A stretch of DNA of 42,944 nt from Paraburkholderia elongata (GTDB lineage: Bacteria > Pseudomonadota > Gammaproteobacteria > Burkholderiales > Burkholderiaceae): positions 1 to 42,944 of the forward strand of contig NZ_WOEZ01000188.1 of the NCBI RefSeq assembly GCF_013177735.1. Reading direction: 5' to 3'. This document shows, one piece after another, positions 25,410-34,891 of this stretch. Both the position numbers and the translations under genes were made by a program. Position 1 is the first letter of the stretch. Every line of letters starts with the position of its first letter. The notes under the pieces are model-generated. The model was given only the letters and a program-made list of their open reading frames with translations. It had not been told where the DNA came from and did no database searches.

Positions 25410-26657
25410 ATGAAAAGACGTACCTTCCTGTCGGCAGTCGGCTCCGGATTGGTGACCGCTGCGGGCACTGCGCTACCCAAGGCTGCGTTTGCCGCGGGAG
25501 CCAGCGATCCGATCAAGCTCGGCCTGCTGTTTTCGCAATCGGGCACGATGGCCAACGGCGAGTCGCTGCTAAAAGATACGGCACTGATGACGATCGATCA
25601 GATCAACGCCAAGGGCGGCGTGCTCGGGCGCAAGCTTCAGGGCGTCGTCGTCGATCCGGCGTCGGATTGGCCCATGTATGCGCAGCTCTCGAAGCAACTG
25701 ATCCTGCGCGACCAATGCGCGGCGCTGTTCGGCTGCTGGACGTCGGTGTCGCGCAAGTCGGTGTTGCCGGTGGTCGAGTCGCAGGACAGTCTGCTGTTTT
25801 ATCCGCTTCACTTCGAAGGCGAAGAGCAGTCGAAGAACGTTGTCTATCTGAACTCGCCGCCGAGCAGCTCGGTGCTCCCGGCGATCGATTACCTGATGAG
25901 TGACCAGGGCGGCGGCGCCAAGCGCTTCTATATGATCGGCAGCGACTACGTCTGGCCACGCACGATCAACAAGATGCTCAAAGGCTATCTGAAGACCAAG
26001 AACATTCCTGACTCGGCATGGCGCGAACACTACGTTCCATTCGGGCAGTCGAACTTCCAGACCATCGTGCGCGAAATCAAGGACTTCGCCGCGCAACCGG
26101 GCGGCCAGGCCATCGTCGTGATGACGGTGGTCGGCGATTCGATTCCGGCGATGTTCAAGGAAGCGATCAATCAGGGCGTGCGCGCAACCGATATTCCGAT
26201 CCTTGGCCTGGACGTGGTCGACAGCGATCTGGAAGGTCTCGATACGAAGCCGCTGGTTGGCCACCTCAGCTGCTGGTGTTACTTCCAGAACGTCGATACG
26301 CCGCAGAACCGCCAGTTCAAGAGCGACTGGAAGAACTACGTGAGCGCCCATAACCTGAAGCATCGGCCGGACATGGTGATCGACCCGATGGTGTCGACCT
26401 ATCTCGGCATCAATCTGTGGGCGCAGGCTGCCGCGAAAGCGCACTCCACCAGCGCGGACGCGGTGCGCAAGGCGCTCGCGGGTCAGTCGATGGTCGATCC
26501 GGCAGGCTACACGGTGAAGATGGATGCTTCCACCCAGTACTTGTGGCGTGGCGACATGATCGGCTCGATCAATGCGACTCAGGGCTTCGACATTTTGTGG
26601 AAGTCTAAAGACATCGAGAAGCCGGTGCCATTCAGCCCGTTTATCGGCAAGGCTTGA
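25410..26657 (+). CDS. urtA: Amide/urea-type ABC transporter substrate-binding protein (UrtA/FmdD-like)
   Basis: 415 residues. The N-terminus MKRRTFLSAVGSGLVTAAGT ends in AFA-AG and carries a twin-arginine motif (RRTFL), so Tat export to the periplasm is likely. The mature protein matches UrtA/FmdD proteins: LLFSQSGTMANGESLLKDTA, VVDPASDWPMYAQLSKQLI and FGCWTSVSRKSVLPVVES. It should capture urea or a short amide for the UrtBC permease; the neighbouring AmiC and formamidase favour an amide, by inference. The ATG at 25410 has GGAG 8 bp upstream. Expression is probably controlled by the sigma-54 promoter and leader terminator in front. Confidence 0.88.
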   Translation: MKRRTFLSAVGSGLVTAAGTALPKAAFAAGASDPIKLGLLFSQSGTMANGESLLKDTALMTIDQINAKGGVLGRKLQGVVVDPASDWPMYAQLSKQLILRDQCAALFGCWTSVSRKSVLPVVESQDSLLFYPLHFEGEEQSKNVVYLNSPPSSSVLPAIDYLMSDQGGGAKRFYMIGSDYVWPRTINKMLKGYLKTKNIPDSAWREHYVPFGQSNFQTIVREIKDFAAQPGGQAIVVMTVVGDSIPAMFKEAINQGVRATDIPILGLDVVDSDLEGLDTKPLVGHLSCWCYFQNVDTPQNRQFKSDWKNYVSAHNLKHRPDMVIDPMVSTYLGINLWAQAAAKAHSTSADAVRKALAGQSMVDPAGYTVKMDASTQYLWRGDMIGSINATQGFDILWKSKDIEKPVPFSPFIGKA

Positions 26658-26730
26658 CAGTCCCTGCCGCATAGTCAGCCAGTTGTGGGATCGGCATACG
26701 CAAGCATGCCGGTCCCCCTAGCAGGATCGA

Positions 26731-28353
26731 ATGGAAACACCCATGATCAATTTCAGGCAGATCTTTCGCGCGATCGCTTGTCTGGCGCTTGTCTGGGCCA
26801 CTACCGCGAGCGCCGCGCCGGGCCGCGCTTCGATGCTCACGTCGTTCTGCGCGACGAACGGCGACAAGGCCGCTGCACTAGAGCAACTTGTCGAAACCGG
26901 CGTGTCGGACGATACGCATGAGCGTGCGTGGGCGCGTCAGGTCGTCGATGCGATTCGTAACGGCGCGCTGGTGTGCGGCGCCGACGGTCAGGCGACGCTG
27001 CAGGGAAACCCTGCGCTCGACGCCGCGACCCTCCAGCCGCGCGCCAACGCACCGGCGGATTCGCCCTATGTGCCGAGCATTGTGATGATGCGCAGGCTCG
27101 CGTTGGCGTCGGCGGAAATGGACCTGTTCTCGCCGCAGCAGGACACCCGCGCGACGGCCGCGCGGCAAGTCGACAAGTTCTTTGCATTGCTCGATCCCAC
27201 TGTCGTCGCCCGTGCGGTCAAGGCGCAGCACGACCCGGATATCGCGACCATTCTCACGCTGGCTCTGGCTAAACGCGGGCTGAACAGCAATGTCAAGGCC
27301 GACCGCCTGGCGGCGATCAAGGCTGTGGCCGAGGTGCCGAGCGAAACCGCGCGGACTGCGCTGGCGAACTTTGCGGCGCAGGATTCCGTGCGCTCGGATC
27401 CCGACGTGCTAGCTGCAGTGCAGGGCGCGATTCGCCACATGGACACGTGGCTGTCGCTCGGCAAGGGCTTGTCGATTCTGTTTAGCGGCTTGAGCTATGC
27501 CGGCGTGTTGTTGTTGACGGCACTCGGCCTGTCGATCGTGTTCGGCCTGATGGGCGTGATCAATCTTGCGCATGGCGAATTCATCATGATCGGCGCGTAC
27601 GCGACGTACCTCGTCGAACGTTTCATGCAGGCGCATCTGCCGGGCTGGTTCGACGCCTACATTTTTGTTGCGATTCCCGTGGCGTTCGTGATCTGCGCAG
27701 CGTGCGGCATGTTGCTCGAGTTCTTCGTCATCCGGTTTCTGTATCGCCGGCCGCTGGAGACGCTACTCGCCACCTGGGCGGTCAGCATCGCGTTGATCAA
27801 GCTGATTCAGGTGCTGTTCGGCTCGCAGAACGTCGAGTTCATCACGCCCGGCTTTCTCAACGGCGGCATGCAGGTCGCGCCCGGCTTTTTTGTGACCTAC
27901 AACCGCGTGTTTGCAATCGTGCTCGCCGTGTTGATCTTCGTCGCGACCTTCGCCGTGGTCCGCTTCACGAAGCTCGGATTGCTGATGCGCGCCACCACCC
28001 AGCTGCGCGACATGGCGCGCTGCCTCGGCGTGCCCGCCGAGCGCGTCGATCGCATCGCGTTCGGCCTGGGCGCTGGCCTCGCGGGACTGGCCGGCGTAGT
28101 GTTGACGCAGATTGCCAGCGTCAATCCGTCGATGGGCACGGGCTTCGTCGTCGACTCGTTCATGGTGGTGGTATTAGGCGGTGCGGGCAGTCTCGCGGGG
28201 ACAGTCGTCTCGTCGCTCGCGCTCGGCGAAATCAACCAGTTTATCGAACCGTTCTACGGGGCAGTTGCCGCCAAGGTGGCCGTGCTTCTGCTCATCGTGC
28301 TGATTATCCAGAAGCGCCCGCAAGGACTCTTTGCATTGAAGACCCGCGTATGA
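26731..28353 (+). CDS. urtB: UrtB-like ABC permease with N-terminal extracytoplasmic domain
   Basis: 540 residues. A signal peptide (RAIACLALVWATTASAA) leads into a roughly 220-residue helical, HEAT-like periplasmic domain, followed by the LivH-type membrane domain from about residue 245 (LSILFSGLSYAGVLLLTALG, GVINLAHGEFIMIGAYATYL). This two-part layout is characteristic of UrtB. It forms the translocation channel with UrtC. The ATG at 26731 has AGGA upstream; MINFRQ at 26743 is an alternative start. The stop overlaps the urtC start by 4 bp. Confidence 0.9.
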   Translation: METPMINFRQIFRAIACLALVWATTASAAPGRASMLTSFCATNGDKAAALEQLVETGVSDDTHERAWARQVVDAIRNGALVCGADGQATLQGNPALDAATLQPRANAPADSPYVPSIVMMRRLALASAEMDLFSPQQDTRATAARQVDKFFALLDPTVVARAVKAQHDPDIATILTLALAKRGLNSNVKADRLAAIKAVAEVPSETARTALANFAAQDSVRSDPDVLAAVQGAIRHMDTWLSLGKGLSILFSGLSYAGVLLLTALGLSIVFGLMGVINLAHGEFIMIGAYATYLVERFMQAHLPGWFDAYIFVAIPVAFVICAACGMLLEFFVIRFLYRRPLETLLATWAVSIALIKLIQVLFGSQNVEFITPGFLNGGMQVAPGFFVTYNRVFAIVLAVLIFVATFAVVRFTKLGLLMRATTQLRDMARCLGVPAERVDRIAFGLGAGLAGLAGVVLTQIASVNPSMGTGFVVDSFMVVVLGGAGSLAGTVVSSLALGEINQFIEPFYGAVAAKVAVLLLIVLIIQKRPQGLFALKTRV

Positions 28354-29486
28354 ACACGTTTCCCGATCCGCGTACCAGCAGGAGATTCACCTTGTCGGCA
28401 TTTGCAACGAAATGGATGGGCCAGACCGTGGAGGTCGGCATCGTCCCGGTGCTGGTCCTGGTGGCGCTCTATCTGCCCTTTGCCTATTTTGTGATTCCGG
28501 AGTCGAATGCGCTGCATTTGTCGCTGTTCGGCATCAACCTGATCGGACAGATCATGTGTTTCGCGCTGCTCGCGCTGGCGCTCGATCTGGTCTGGGGCTA
28601 TGCGGGCATCCTGAGCCTCGGGCACGGCATCTTCTTCGGCATAGGCGGCTATATGATGGCCATCTATCTGCTGAACGGCGCCTACGCCGAAACGCACGTA
28701 TTGCCGGACTTCATGCAATACATGGGCGCGAGCGACTTTCCCTCCGTATGGAAGATGCTCTCGCGGCTCGATGTAACGATCCTCGTCACAATCGTCGTCA
28801 CCGTGCTGGTCGCGGGCGCATTCGGCTTCGTCACGTTCCGCTCGCGCATCAACGGCGTGTATCTGTCGATCATCACGCAGGCGCTCACGTATGCGCTGAT
28901 GCTGCTGTTGTTCATCAACGACGTGGGCCTCGGCGGCAACAACGGCATGACCGGCTTCACGAGCCTCGCGGGCCGCAAGCTTGCCGATACGTCCACGCAG
29001 ATCGGCCTCGCGGTGTGTTCGTGCCTGCTGCTGGTGGCGGCTTATGTCGGCGTGCGCTTTCTCGCGCGCTCCAGTTTTGGTCGGGCGCTAATCGCGGTGC
29101 GCGACGACGAAGCGCGGATGCGCTTTCTCGGCTACCGCACGCATACGCTGAAGCTCTTCGCGTGGTGTCTCTCGGCGGTCCTCGCGGCGTTTGCCGGAAT
29201 GCTGTACGTGCCGCAGGTCGGCATCGTCAACCCGACTATCGTTTCGCCGCAACTGTCCGTCGAGATTGCCGTGTGGGTGGCCATCGGTGGGCGCGGCACC
29301 CTGATCGGCGCAATCGTCGGCGCGATCGTGGTCAACGGACTCAAGTTCTGGCTGACCGCGCAACTGCCGGCGGTGTGGCCGTTCATTCTTGCCGGCGTAA
29401 CGCTCGTGATCGTTGTCTATTTCAGCAACGGCGTGTGGGGCACGCTCAAGGCCGCCAGCAACGAAAGCAAGGGAGGCGGCCAATGA
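28350..29486 (+). CDS. urtC: UrtC-like ABC permease
   Basis: 378 residues, LivM-type inner-membrane protein. Family landmarks are ALALDLVWGYAGILSLGHGI (helix with the Q/GHG motif), the EAA-like cytoplasmic loop around LIAVRDDEARMRFLGYRTHT, and VAIGGRGTLIGAIVGAIVVN near the C-terminus. It pairs with UrtB and receives energy from UrtD/UrtE. Both ends overlap neighbouring genes by 4 bp (ATGA), a sign of translational coupling. The ATG at 28350 is well placed; longer open frames lie inside urtB and are not used. Confidence 0.9.
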   Translation: MNTFPDPRTSRRFTLSAFATKWMGQTVEVGIVPVLVLVALYLPFAYFVIPESNALHLSLFGINLIGQIMCFALLALALDLVWGYAGILSLGHGIFFGIGGYMMAIYLLNGAYAETHVLPDFMQYMGASDFPSVWKMLSRLDVTILVTIVVTVLVAGAFGFVTFRSRINGVYLSIITQALTYALMLLLFINDVGLGGNNGMTGFTSLAGRKLADTSTQIGLAVCSCLLLVAAYVGVRFLARSSFGRALIAVRDDEARMRFLGYRTHTLKLFAWCLSAVLAAFAGMLYVPQVGIVNPTIVSPQLSVEIAVWVAIGGRGTLIGAIVGAIVVNGLKFWLTAQLPAVWPFILAGVTLVIVVYFSNGVWGTLKAASNESKGGGQ

Positions 29487-30238
29487 ACCAGCCACAACCG
29501 GCCACCGCCATCTACATCAGCGGCCTGTCTGTCAGGTTTTCCGGCTTCGCGGCGATCACCAATTTGTCGATGGAGTTCCGTTACGGCGAGATCCGCGCCA
29601 TCATCGGTCCGAACGGTGCGGGCAAGACGACCTTGATGGATGTCATCACGGGAAAGACCCGGCCGGCAGAGGGCGAGGTCTTTCTGAACAAGGTCACGAA
29701 TCTCGCGACGCTCGATGAAACGTCCATCGCGCGCCTGGGCATCGGCCGAAAATTCCAGAAGCCAAGCGTGTTCGAAGCGCTGCAGGTCCGCGAAAACCTC
29801 GAACTTGCGATTCGCAACGGCCGCGGCTATGCGGACATGGTTCGCTCGCGCCTCGGCGCACAGCAGAACGGGCGCATCGACGAAGTGCTGGAGACGATCG
29901 GTCTCGAGCACGAAGGGGATCGGATGGCCGGCACGCTGTCGCATGGCCAGAAGCAGTGGCTCGAAATCGGCATGCTGCTTGTCGCCGATCCGCACGTGAT
30001 CCTGCTCGACGAACCGGTTGCCGGAATGACCGATCACGAAACCGCACGTACCGTCGAACTGATCGCGCGGCTCAAGTCGCCCGAGCGGGCTGTGGTGGTG
30101 ATCGAGCACGACATGGATTTTGTCGGCGAGATCGCGGACCTCGTCAGCGTGTTGCATGAAGGGCGGCTGCTCGGCGAGGGATCGATGGAGAGCGTGCGCA
30201 ACGATCCACGCGTGATTCAGGTTTATCTCGGACGGTGA
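29483..30238 (+). CDS. urtD: UrtD-like ABC transporter ATPase (LivG type)
   Basis: 251 residues. Walker A is GPNGAGKTT, the signature is LSHGQKQWLEIG, and Walker B is VILLDEPVAGM followed by the H-loop in VVVIEHDMDF. The FQKPSVFEALQVRENLELA segment is typical of LivG/UrtD ATPases. It powers the UrtBC permease in the inner membrane. The ATG at 29483 overlaps the urtC stop by 4 bp. Confidence 0.92.
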   Translation: MNQPQPATAIYISGLSVRFSGFAAITNLSMEFRYGEIRAIIGPNGAGKTTLMDVITGKTRPAEGEVFLNKVTNLATLDETSIARLGIGRKFQKPSVFEALQVRENLELAIRNGRGYADMVRSRLGAQQNGRIDEVLETIGLEHEGDRMAGTLSHGQKQWLEIGMLLVADPHVILLDEPVAGMTDHETARTVELIARLKSPERAVVVIEHDMDFVGEIADLVSVLHEGRLLGEGSMESVRNDPRVIQVYLGR

Positions 30239-30240
30239 GC

Positions 30241-30945
30241 ATGCTGAAGATTTCCGCACTCAATCAGTTTTACGGCAGCAGCCACACGTTGCGCGACGTG
30301 TCGCTGAACGTGGCCCAAGGCGCCTGCACAGTCGTACTCGGCCGTAACGGCGTAGGCAAGACGACCTTGCTGAAGTGCCTTGTCGGGTTGCTGCCGGTCA
30401 AAGGCGGCGAAATCGAACTGGCGGGCCAGCCCCTGACGCGCACGCCGTCGCACCGGCGCGTGCTGGCTGGTCTCGGCTACGTACCGCAAGGACGCGAGAT
30501 TTTTCCGCAACTCAGCGTCGAAGAAAACCTGCGCATCGGCGCCTACGCGGGCGAGCGCAATCAGACCGCCAAGGGCAAGCAATTTTCCTTCGACGACGTC
30601 TTTCATACCTTTCCAGTGCTCAAGACGATGCGCGGGCGCATTGCGGGCAATCTGTCCGGCGGACAGCAGCAGCAGCTTGCGATTGGCCGGGCGCTTCTGA
30701 CCAATCCAAAGCTGCTGATTCTCGACGAACCCACCGAGGGCATCCAGCCGTCGATCGTGATGGAGATCGAGGCGGTGATCCGTTCGCTGAAGGGATCGCT
30801 GTCGATCCTGCTGGTAGAACAATTTTTCGATTTCGCGCAGGCGGTAGCCGACGACTATGTCGTGCTGGTACGCGGCCAGGTCGTGTCGGCGGGGCCCGGG
30901 GACCAGATGGAAGCCAATAACGTCAGAGCGCTAATTTCAGTGTGA
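30241..30945 (+). CDS. urtE: UrtE-like ABC transporter ATPase (LivF type)
   Basis: 234 residues. Walker A GRNGVGKTT, signature LSGGQQQQLAIG and Walker B LLILDEPTEGIQPS are intact; the N-terminus MLKISALNQFYGSSHTLRDV matches UrtE starts. It forms the ATPase pair with UrtD. The ATG at 30241 follows GGACGG; a GTG at 30235 in the same frame would overlap the urtD stop by 4 bp and is an alternative. The next gene starts 57 bp on with no visible terminator. Confidence 0.92.
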   Translation: MLKISALNQFYGSSHTLRDVSLNVAQGACTVVLGRNGVGKTTLLKCLVGLLPVKGGEIELAGQPLTRTPSHRRVLAGLGYVPQGREIFPQLSVEENLRIGAYAGERNQTAKGKQFSFDDVFHTFPVLKTMRGRIAGNLSGGQQQQLAIGRALLTNPKLLILDEPTEGIQPSIVMEIEAVIRSLKGSLSILLVEQFFDFAQAVADDYVVLVRGQVVSAGPGDQMEANNVRALISV

Positions 30946-31002
30946 TGCGGCGCCAGCGTTGCGCCCATTTACCTCGACAACCCACAATTGAGCAGGAACA
31001 CC

Positions 31003-32001
31003 ATGATGAACTGGCTCGAACAATCGATCATGCACACGCGCGGCGTCGCACGCGGCCAAGTCCGCGAAACGCATGAACTCAGCGAATCCCGTCAGGGTAC
31101 ATTTCACTACACCATCGGACCGTACTCGACGCCGGTGATGAACATCGTCCCTGGCGACCGGGTGGTGGTTCAGACACGCGATGCATTTGACGGCAAGATC
31201 CTCACGGAACAGGATCTGCCGAGTCAGAAGCTGCGGGTGCCGTTCCTGAATCCGCAAAGCGGCCCGATCATGATCGAAGGCGCGGAGAAGGGCGACGTGG
31301 TAGCGGTGTACATCGAATCGATGTTGCCGCGCGGCGACAATCCGCGCGGCACCTGCTGCCTGATTCCGCGCTTCGGCGCGCTGACCGGTACGGAATACAC
31401 CGCAACGCTCAATGAGCCGCTGCCCGAGATCACCCGCAAGATCGACGTGGACGAAGAAGGCGTCTACTGGAGCAAGCGCGTCACGCTGCCGTACAAGCCG
31501 CATATCGGCACACTGAGCCTATCGCCGGAAATCGACTCGATCAACTCGCTCACGCCGGACAATCACGGCGGCAATATGGACGTGCCCGACATGGGCCCCG
31601 GCAGCATCACCTATTTGCCGGTACGCTCCGCCGGTGCGCGGCTCTTTATCGGCGACGCACACGCCTGCCAGGGCGACGGCGAAGTGTGCGGCACCGCCGT
31701 CGAATTCTCCAGCACGACTACGATCCACGTCGATCTGATCAAGGGCTGGCATATCGAATGGCCGCGCCTCGAAACCGATGAGCTGCTGATGGCGATCGGC
31801 AGCGCGCGCCCGCTTGAAGACGCGACGCGTATCGCGTACCGCGAACTGGTGCTGTGGATGGAAAAGGAATACGGCTTCGACCGCTGGGATGCCTACATGA
31901 TGCTCAGCCAGTGCGGCAAGGTGCGGCTAGGCAATTTCGTCGACCCGAAGTATTCGGTCGGCGCGGCGATCAGCAAGAAATATCTCGCACCGGCCGCCTG
32001 A
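31003..32001 (+). CDS. fmdA: Acetamidase/formamidase family amidohydrolase
   Basis: 332 residues. The family signature GDAHACQGDGEVCGTAVEFS is clear, as are PGDRVVVQTRDAF, the NPQSGPI segment, and TPDNHGGNMD. Members hydrolyse formamide or acetamide to the acid and ammonia in the cytoplasm. It is shorter than Methylophilus formamidase (about 400 residues) and closer to the roughly 300-residue acetamidases. The ATG at 31003 has AGGA upstream; an in-frame TTG at 30988 is less likely. Its place right behind the UrtABCDE-type importer suggests it acts on the imported amide. Confidence 0.88.
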   Translation: MMNWLEQSIMHTRGVARGQVRETHELSESRQGTFHYTIGPYSTPVMNIVPGDRVVVQTRDAFDGKILTEQDLPSQKLRVPFLNPQSGPIMIEGAEKGDVVAVYIESMLPRGDNPRGTCCLIPRFGALTGTEYTATLNEPLPEITRKIDVDEEGVYWSKRVTLPYKPHIGTLSLSPEIDSINSLTPDNHGGNMDVPDMGPGSITYLPVRSAGARLFIGDAHACQGDGEVCGTAVEFSSTTTIHVDLIKGWHIEWPRLETDELLMAIGSARPLEDATRIAYRELVLWMEKEYGFDRWDAYMMLSQCGKVRLGNFVDPKYSVGAAISKKYLAPAA

Positions 32002-32013
32002 GGAAACGCCACC

Positions 32014-32784
32014 ATGGATCTGAAACTCAAAGGTTTGAAGGCACTCGTAACCGGCGGCACCAAAGGTATCGGCCGCGCCATTGCGCAAACGCTGGCAGCC
32101 GAAGGCGCGGACGTCGCGCTCTGCGCGCGTGATGGCGCCGCGGTCGAACAGACGGTGGCCGGCATCGTGCAGGTCACAGGCGGTGCGGTCAAGGTATGCG
32201 GCGCCTCGGTCGACGTTTCGAACGGTCCAGCGTTGCAGGCCTGGACACGCGACGCCGCTGCGCAACTGGGCGGCATCGACATCGTGGTCGCCAATGTGAG
32301 CGCGCTGTCGATCGGCAACGATCTCGAATCATGGCGCAAGGAATTCGAAACCGACCTGATGGGCACGGTCAACCTGGTCGACGCCGCGTTGCCGTTTCTG
32401 GAAGCGAGCAAGGCCGCATCGATTATCGCGATATCGAGCGTGTCCGGCCGTGAAATCGACTTTGCCGCCGGCCCTTACGGGACCTTCAAGGCGGCGCTGA
32501 TCCACTACATGCAAGGCCTCGCGTACCACCTCGCGCCGAAGGGCATCCGCGCGAACGCCGTGTCGCCGGGCAACGTCTATTTCGAAGGCGGCGTGTGGGA
32601 TCACATCGAACACAACGATCCGAAGCTGTTCGCGGAAGCACTCGCGTTGAATCCCAGCGGACGCATGGCGCGCCCGCAGGAGATCGCGAACGCGGTCGCG
32701 TTCGTCGCGAGTCCGGCGGCGAGCTTCGTGAGCGGGGCGAATCTTGTAGTGGATGGCGCGCTCACGCGCGGGGTGCAGCTCTAA
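32014..32784 (+). CDS. Short-chain dehydrogenase/reductase
   Basis: 256 residues. The nucleotide motif is TGGTKGIGRAIAQTLA, the active-site Ser lies in ISSVSG, and Tyr-Lys in YGTFKAAL. The usual NNAG is replaced by ANVS (DIVVANVSALS), seen in a subset of SDRs. The C-terminus (GANLVVDGALTRGVQL) is typical of 3-oxoacyl-ACP-reductase-like enzymes. It is 12 bp behind fmdA and in the same run of genes, but what it oxidises or reduces in an amide pathway is unclear; an alcohol or hydroxyacid left after amide hydrolysis is one possibility. Confidence 0.85.
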   Translation: MDLKLKGLKALVTGGTKGIGRAIAQTLAAEGADVALCARDGAAVEQTVAGIVQVTGGAVKVCGASVDVSNGPALQAWTRDAAAQLGGIDIVVANVSALSIGNDLESWRKEFETDLMGTVNLVDAALPFLEASKAASIIAISSVSGREIDFAAGPYGTFKAALIHYMQGLAYHLAPKGIRANAVSPGNVYFEGGVWDHIEHNDPKLFAEALALNPSGRMARPQEIANAVAFVASPAASFVSGANLVVDGALTRGVQL

Positions 32785-32844
32785 GTGCCGCAAAGCTGCG
32801 TCACTTAAGTCGATTCGACAAAAAACCAAGGAGCCTTGACGATA

Positions 32845-34032
32845 ATGAAAAGAATCTCTTCCCTTCTGACTGCCGGCCGCTCAAGCGGCGCGGCGGCCGC
32901 CCTGCTGGTATCGCTCTCGATGACGAGCCACGCGGCCATGGCCGCCGATCCGATCAGGATCGGCGTGCCCGTGGGTCTGAGCGGCGCGAATAGTGTGGTT
33001 GCTCCGTCGGTGGTTCAGGCGGCGCAACTGGCTGTCGACGACATCAATGCGAAAGGCGGCATTCTGGGGCGTCGGGTCAGCCTGGAAGTGGCCGACGACG
33101 GTAGCGGCGCGGCGGGCGCGCAAAAGGCATTCGATTCGCTGATCTTCGAAAAGAAGGTCAACGCGCTCATCTCGATGGAAACGAGTGCCGCGCGCAACGC
33201 GGGCCTGCCGATCGTGACGCGCGGCAAGGTGCCGTTCATCTACACGTCGTTTTATGAAGGCCGCTCCTGCAACCGTTACATGTACGTCGATGCATGGGTG
33301 CCCGACCAGCAGGTCGCGCCGATCGTCGATTACTTCATGAAGCAGCAGAAGGCGAAGACGTTCTTCCTGATCGGCAGCGACTACGCGTTCGGTCGCGGTA
33401 TGCTCGACTTCACGAAGACCTACATCGAGAAGCACGGCGGCAAGGTGGTCGGCAACGAGTATCTGCCGATGGACGGTTCCGACTGGACATCGATTATCAG
33501 CAAGCTGCAGGCGGCCAAGCCTGACGCGATCATCACCTCGACCGCGGGCGGTGCGCCGAACGTCACCCTCACCAAGCAACTGCGTGCGGCGGGCGTGAAG
33601 GTTCCGTACGGCAATCTCGCCGTCGACGAGGGCACCGCCAAAAGCATGGGCGCGGACGCGCAGGGCATCTACATCTCCGGTTCGTATGTGACCAACATCG
33701 ATACGCCGGCGAACCAGACGTTCCTCGCTGCGATGCAAAAGCGCTTCGGCGCGGATCTGAAGACGCCGAACGATCTGTCGGTGCCGGAGTATGAGGCGAT
33801 CTACCTGTACAAGGCCGCGGTGGAGAAAGCCGGTTCGGTCGACACGGCGAAGGTGATTCCGGCGCTCGCCCAGGTTTCGTTCGACGGCCCACGCGGCCAC
33901 ATCCAGATGGACAAGCAACGACATACTCCGCTCACGATGTATCTGGGCCAGGTGCAGACGGACGGTTCGGTGAAGGTGATCGAATCGTTCCGCAACGTTG
34001 ATCCGGGCGCGCAGTGTCCGGCCTTGAAGTAA
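32845..34032 (+). CDS. Liv-type ABC transporter substrate-binding protein (second importer)
   Basis: 395 residues. A Sec signal peptide ends near AMA-AD (ALLVSLSMTSHAAMAAD). The mature part is a branched-chain-amino-acid/amide-type binding protein (DPIRIGVPVGLSGANSVVAP, VDDINAKGGILGRRVSLEVA, FFLIGSDYAFGRGM). It is clearly different from the UrtA-like protein upstream, so the operon carries two uptake systems with distinct substrates. The ATG at 32845 lies 11 bp after AAGGAG; a TTG at 32836 is closer to it but unlikely. The substrate may be the amide or amino-acid derivative handled by the three hydrolases downstream, by inference. Confidence 0.88.
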   Translation: MKRISSLLTAGRSSGAAAALLVSLSMTSHAAMAADPIRIGVPVGLSGANSVVAPSVVQAAQLAVDDINAKGGILGRRVSLEVADDGSGAAGAQKAFDSLIFEKKVNALISMETSAARNAGLPIVTRGKVPFIYTSFYEGRSCNRYMYVDAWVPDQQVAPIVDYFMKQQKAKTFFLIGSDYAFGRGMLDFTKTYIEKHGGKVVGNEYLPMDGSDWTSIISKLQAAKPDAIITSTAGGAPNVTLTKQLRAAGVKVPYGNLAVDEGTAKSMGADAQGIYISGSYVTNIDTPANQTFLAAMQKRFGADLKTPNDLSVPEYEAIYLYKAAVEKAGSVDTAKVIPALAQVSFDGPRGHIQMDKQRHTPLTMYLGQVQTDGSVKVIESFRNVDPGAQCPALK

Positions 34033-34054
34033 GCCGTACTATGGAGTCCCGGCA

Positions 34055-34891
34055 ATGCTGAATCTCGGGCTTGATGTCGTCACCACGGCGGCCATCCTGT
34101 TCATCGTTTCGGCGGGGTTGTTGATGGTCTTCGGCGTGATGAAGATCATCAACTTCTCGCATGGAGCGTTTCTGACGACGGGCGGCTATGCGAGCGTGCT
34201 CGTCGAGCACGCCGGCCTGAACTGGTGGTGGGGCGTGCCATGCGCGCTCGCGATCGGCTTCGTGGCGGGGATGGCGGTCGAGCGGTTCATCGTTCGTCCG
34301 CTGTACGCGCGCCCGCTCGACGCGATACTGGCGACCTGGGGTCTGGGCATCATCGGCGGCCAGCTTATCACGCTGGCGTTCGGCCGCGGCGTGCAGATGG
34401 TGGCCAGTCCGGTGGACGGCGCGATCTCGCTCGCCGGTACTCAGTACTCGGCCTACCGGCTGATTCTGGTCGGCGTGGCCGCGCTGGTTGCGCTCGCGCT
34501 CGGCTGGCTGCTCAACGGCACCCGGCTCGGCTTGCAGACCCGGGCGGTGATCATGAACGAAGCGCTCGCACGCGGGCTCGGCATCAGCAGTTCGCGCGTG
34601 CGCTTCATGACCTTCTGCACCGGCGCGGCGCTGGCGTCGGCCGCGGGCTGTCTGATTACGCCGCTTGCCAGCGTCGATCCGAACATGGGCGTGCTGTGGA
34701 TCGTCGGCGCGTTCATGCTGGTGCTGGTGTCCGGTTCGTCGCTGGTCAGTCTTGCGGTGGCGAGCGTGGTGCTCGGCGGCGCGCAGGTGCTGGTCAGCAC
34801 CTTCGTCAATCCCGTGCTCGGCGGTCTGACCATCGCGGTACTCGCAGCTTTGTTGTTACGCGTTCGACCGGAGGGCTTCGCACGTGGCTGA
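34055..34891 (+). CDS. LivH-type ABC permease
   Basis: 278 residues with about eight hydrophobic segments. The LivH motif MKIINFSHGAFLTTGGYASV and the cytoplasmic loop LQTRAVIMNEALARGLGISS are present, and the C-terminal half has IVGAFMLVLVSGSSLVSLAV. It pairs with the LivM part of the next gene. The ATG has GGAG upstream, and the stop overlaps the next start by 8 bp. Confidence 0.9.
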   Translation: MLNLGLDVVTTAAILFIVSAGLLMVFGVMKIINFSHGAFLTTGGYASVLVEHAGLNWWWGVPCALAIGFVAGMAVERFIVRPLYARPLDAILATWGLGIIGGQLITLAFGRGVQMVASPVDGAISLAGTQYSAYRLILVGVAALVALALGWLLNGTRLGLQTRAVIMNEALARGLGISSSRVRFMTFCTGAALASAAGCLITPLASVDPNMGVLWIVGAFMLVLVSGSSLVSLAVASVVLGGAQVLVSTFVNPVLGGLTIAVLAALLLRVRPEGFARG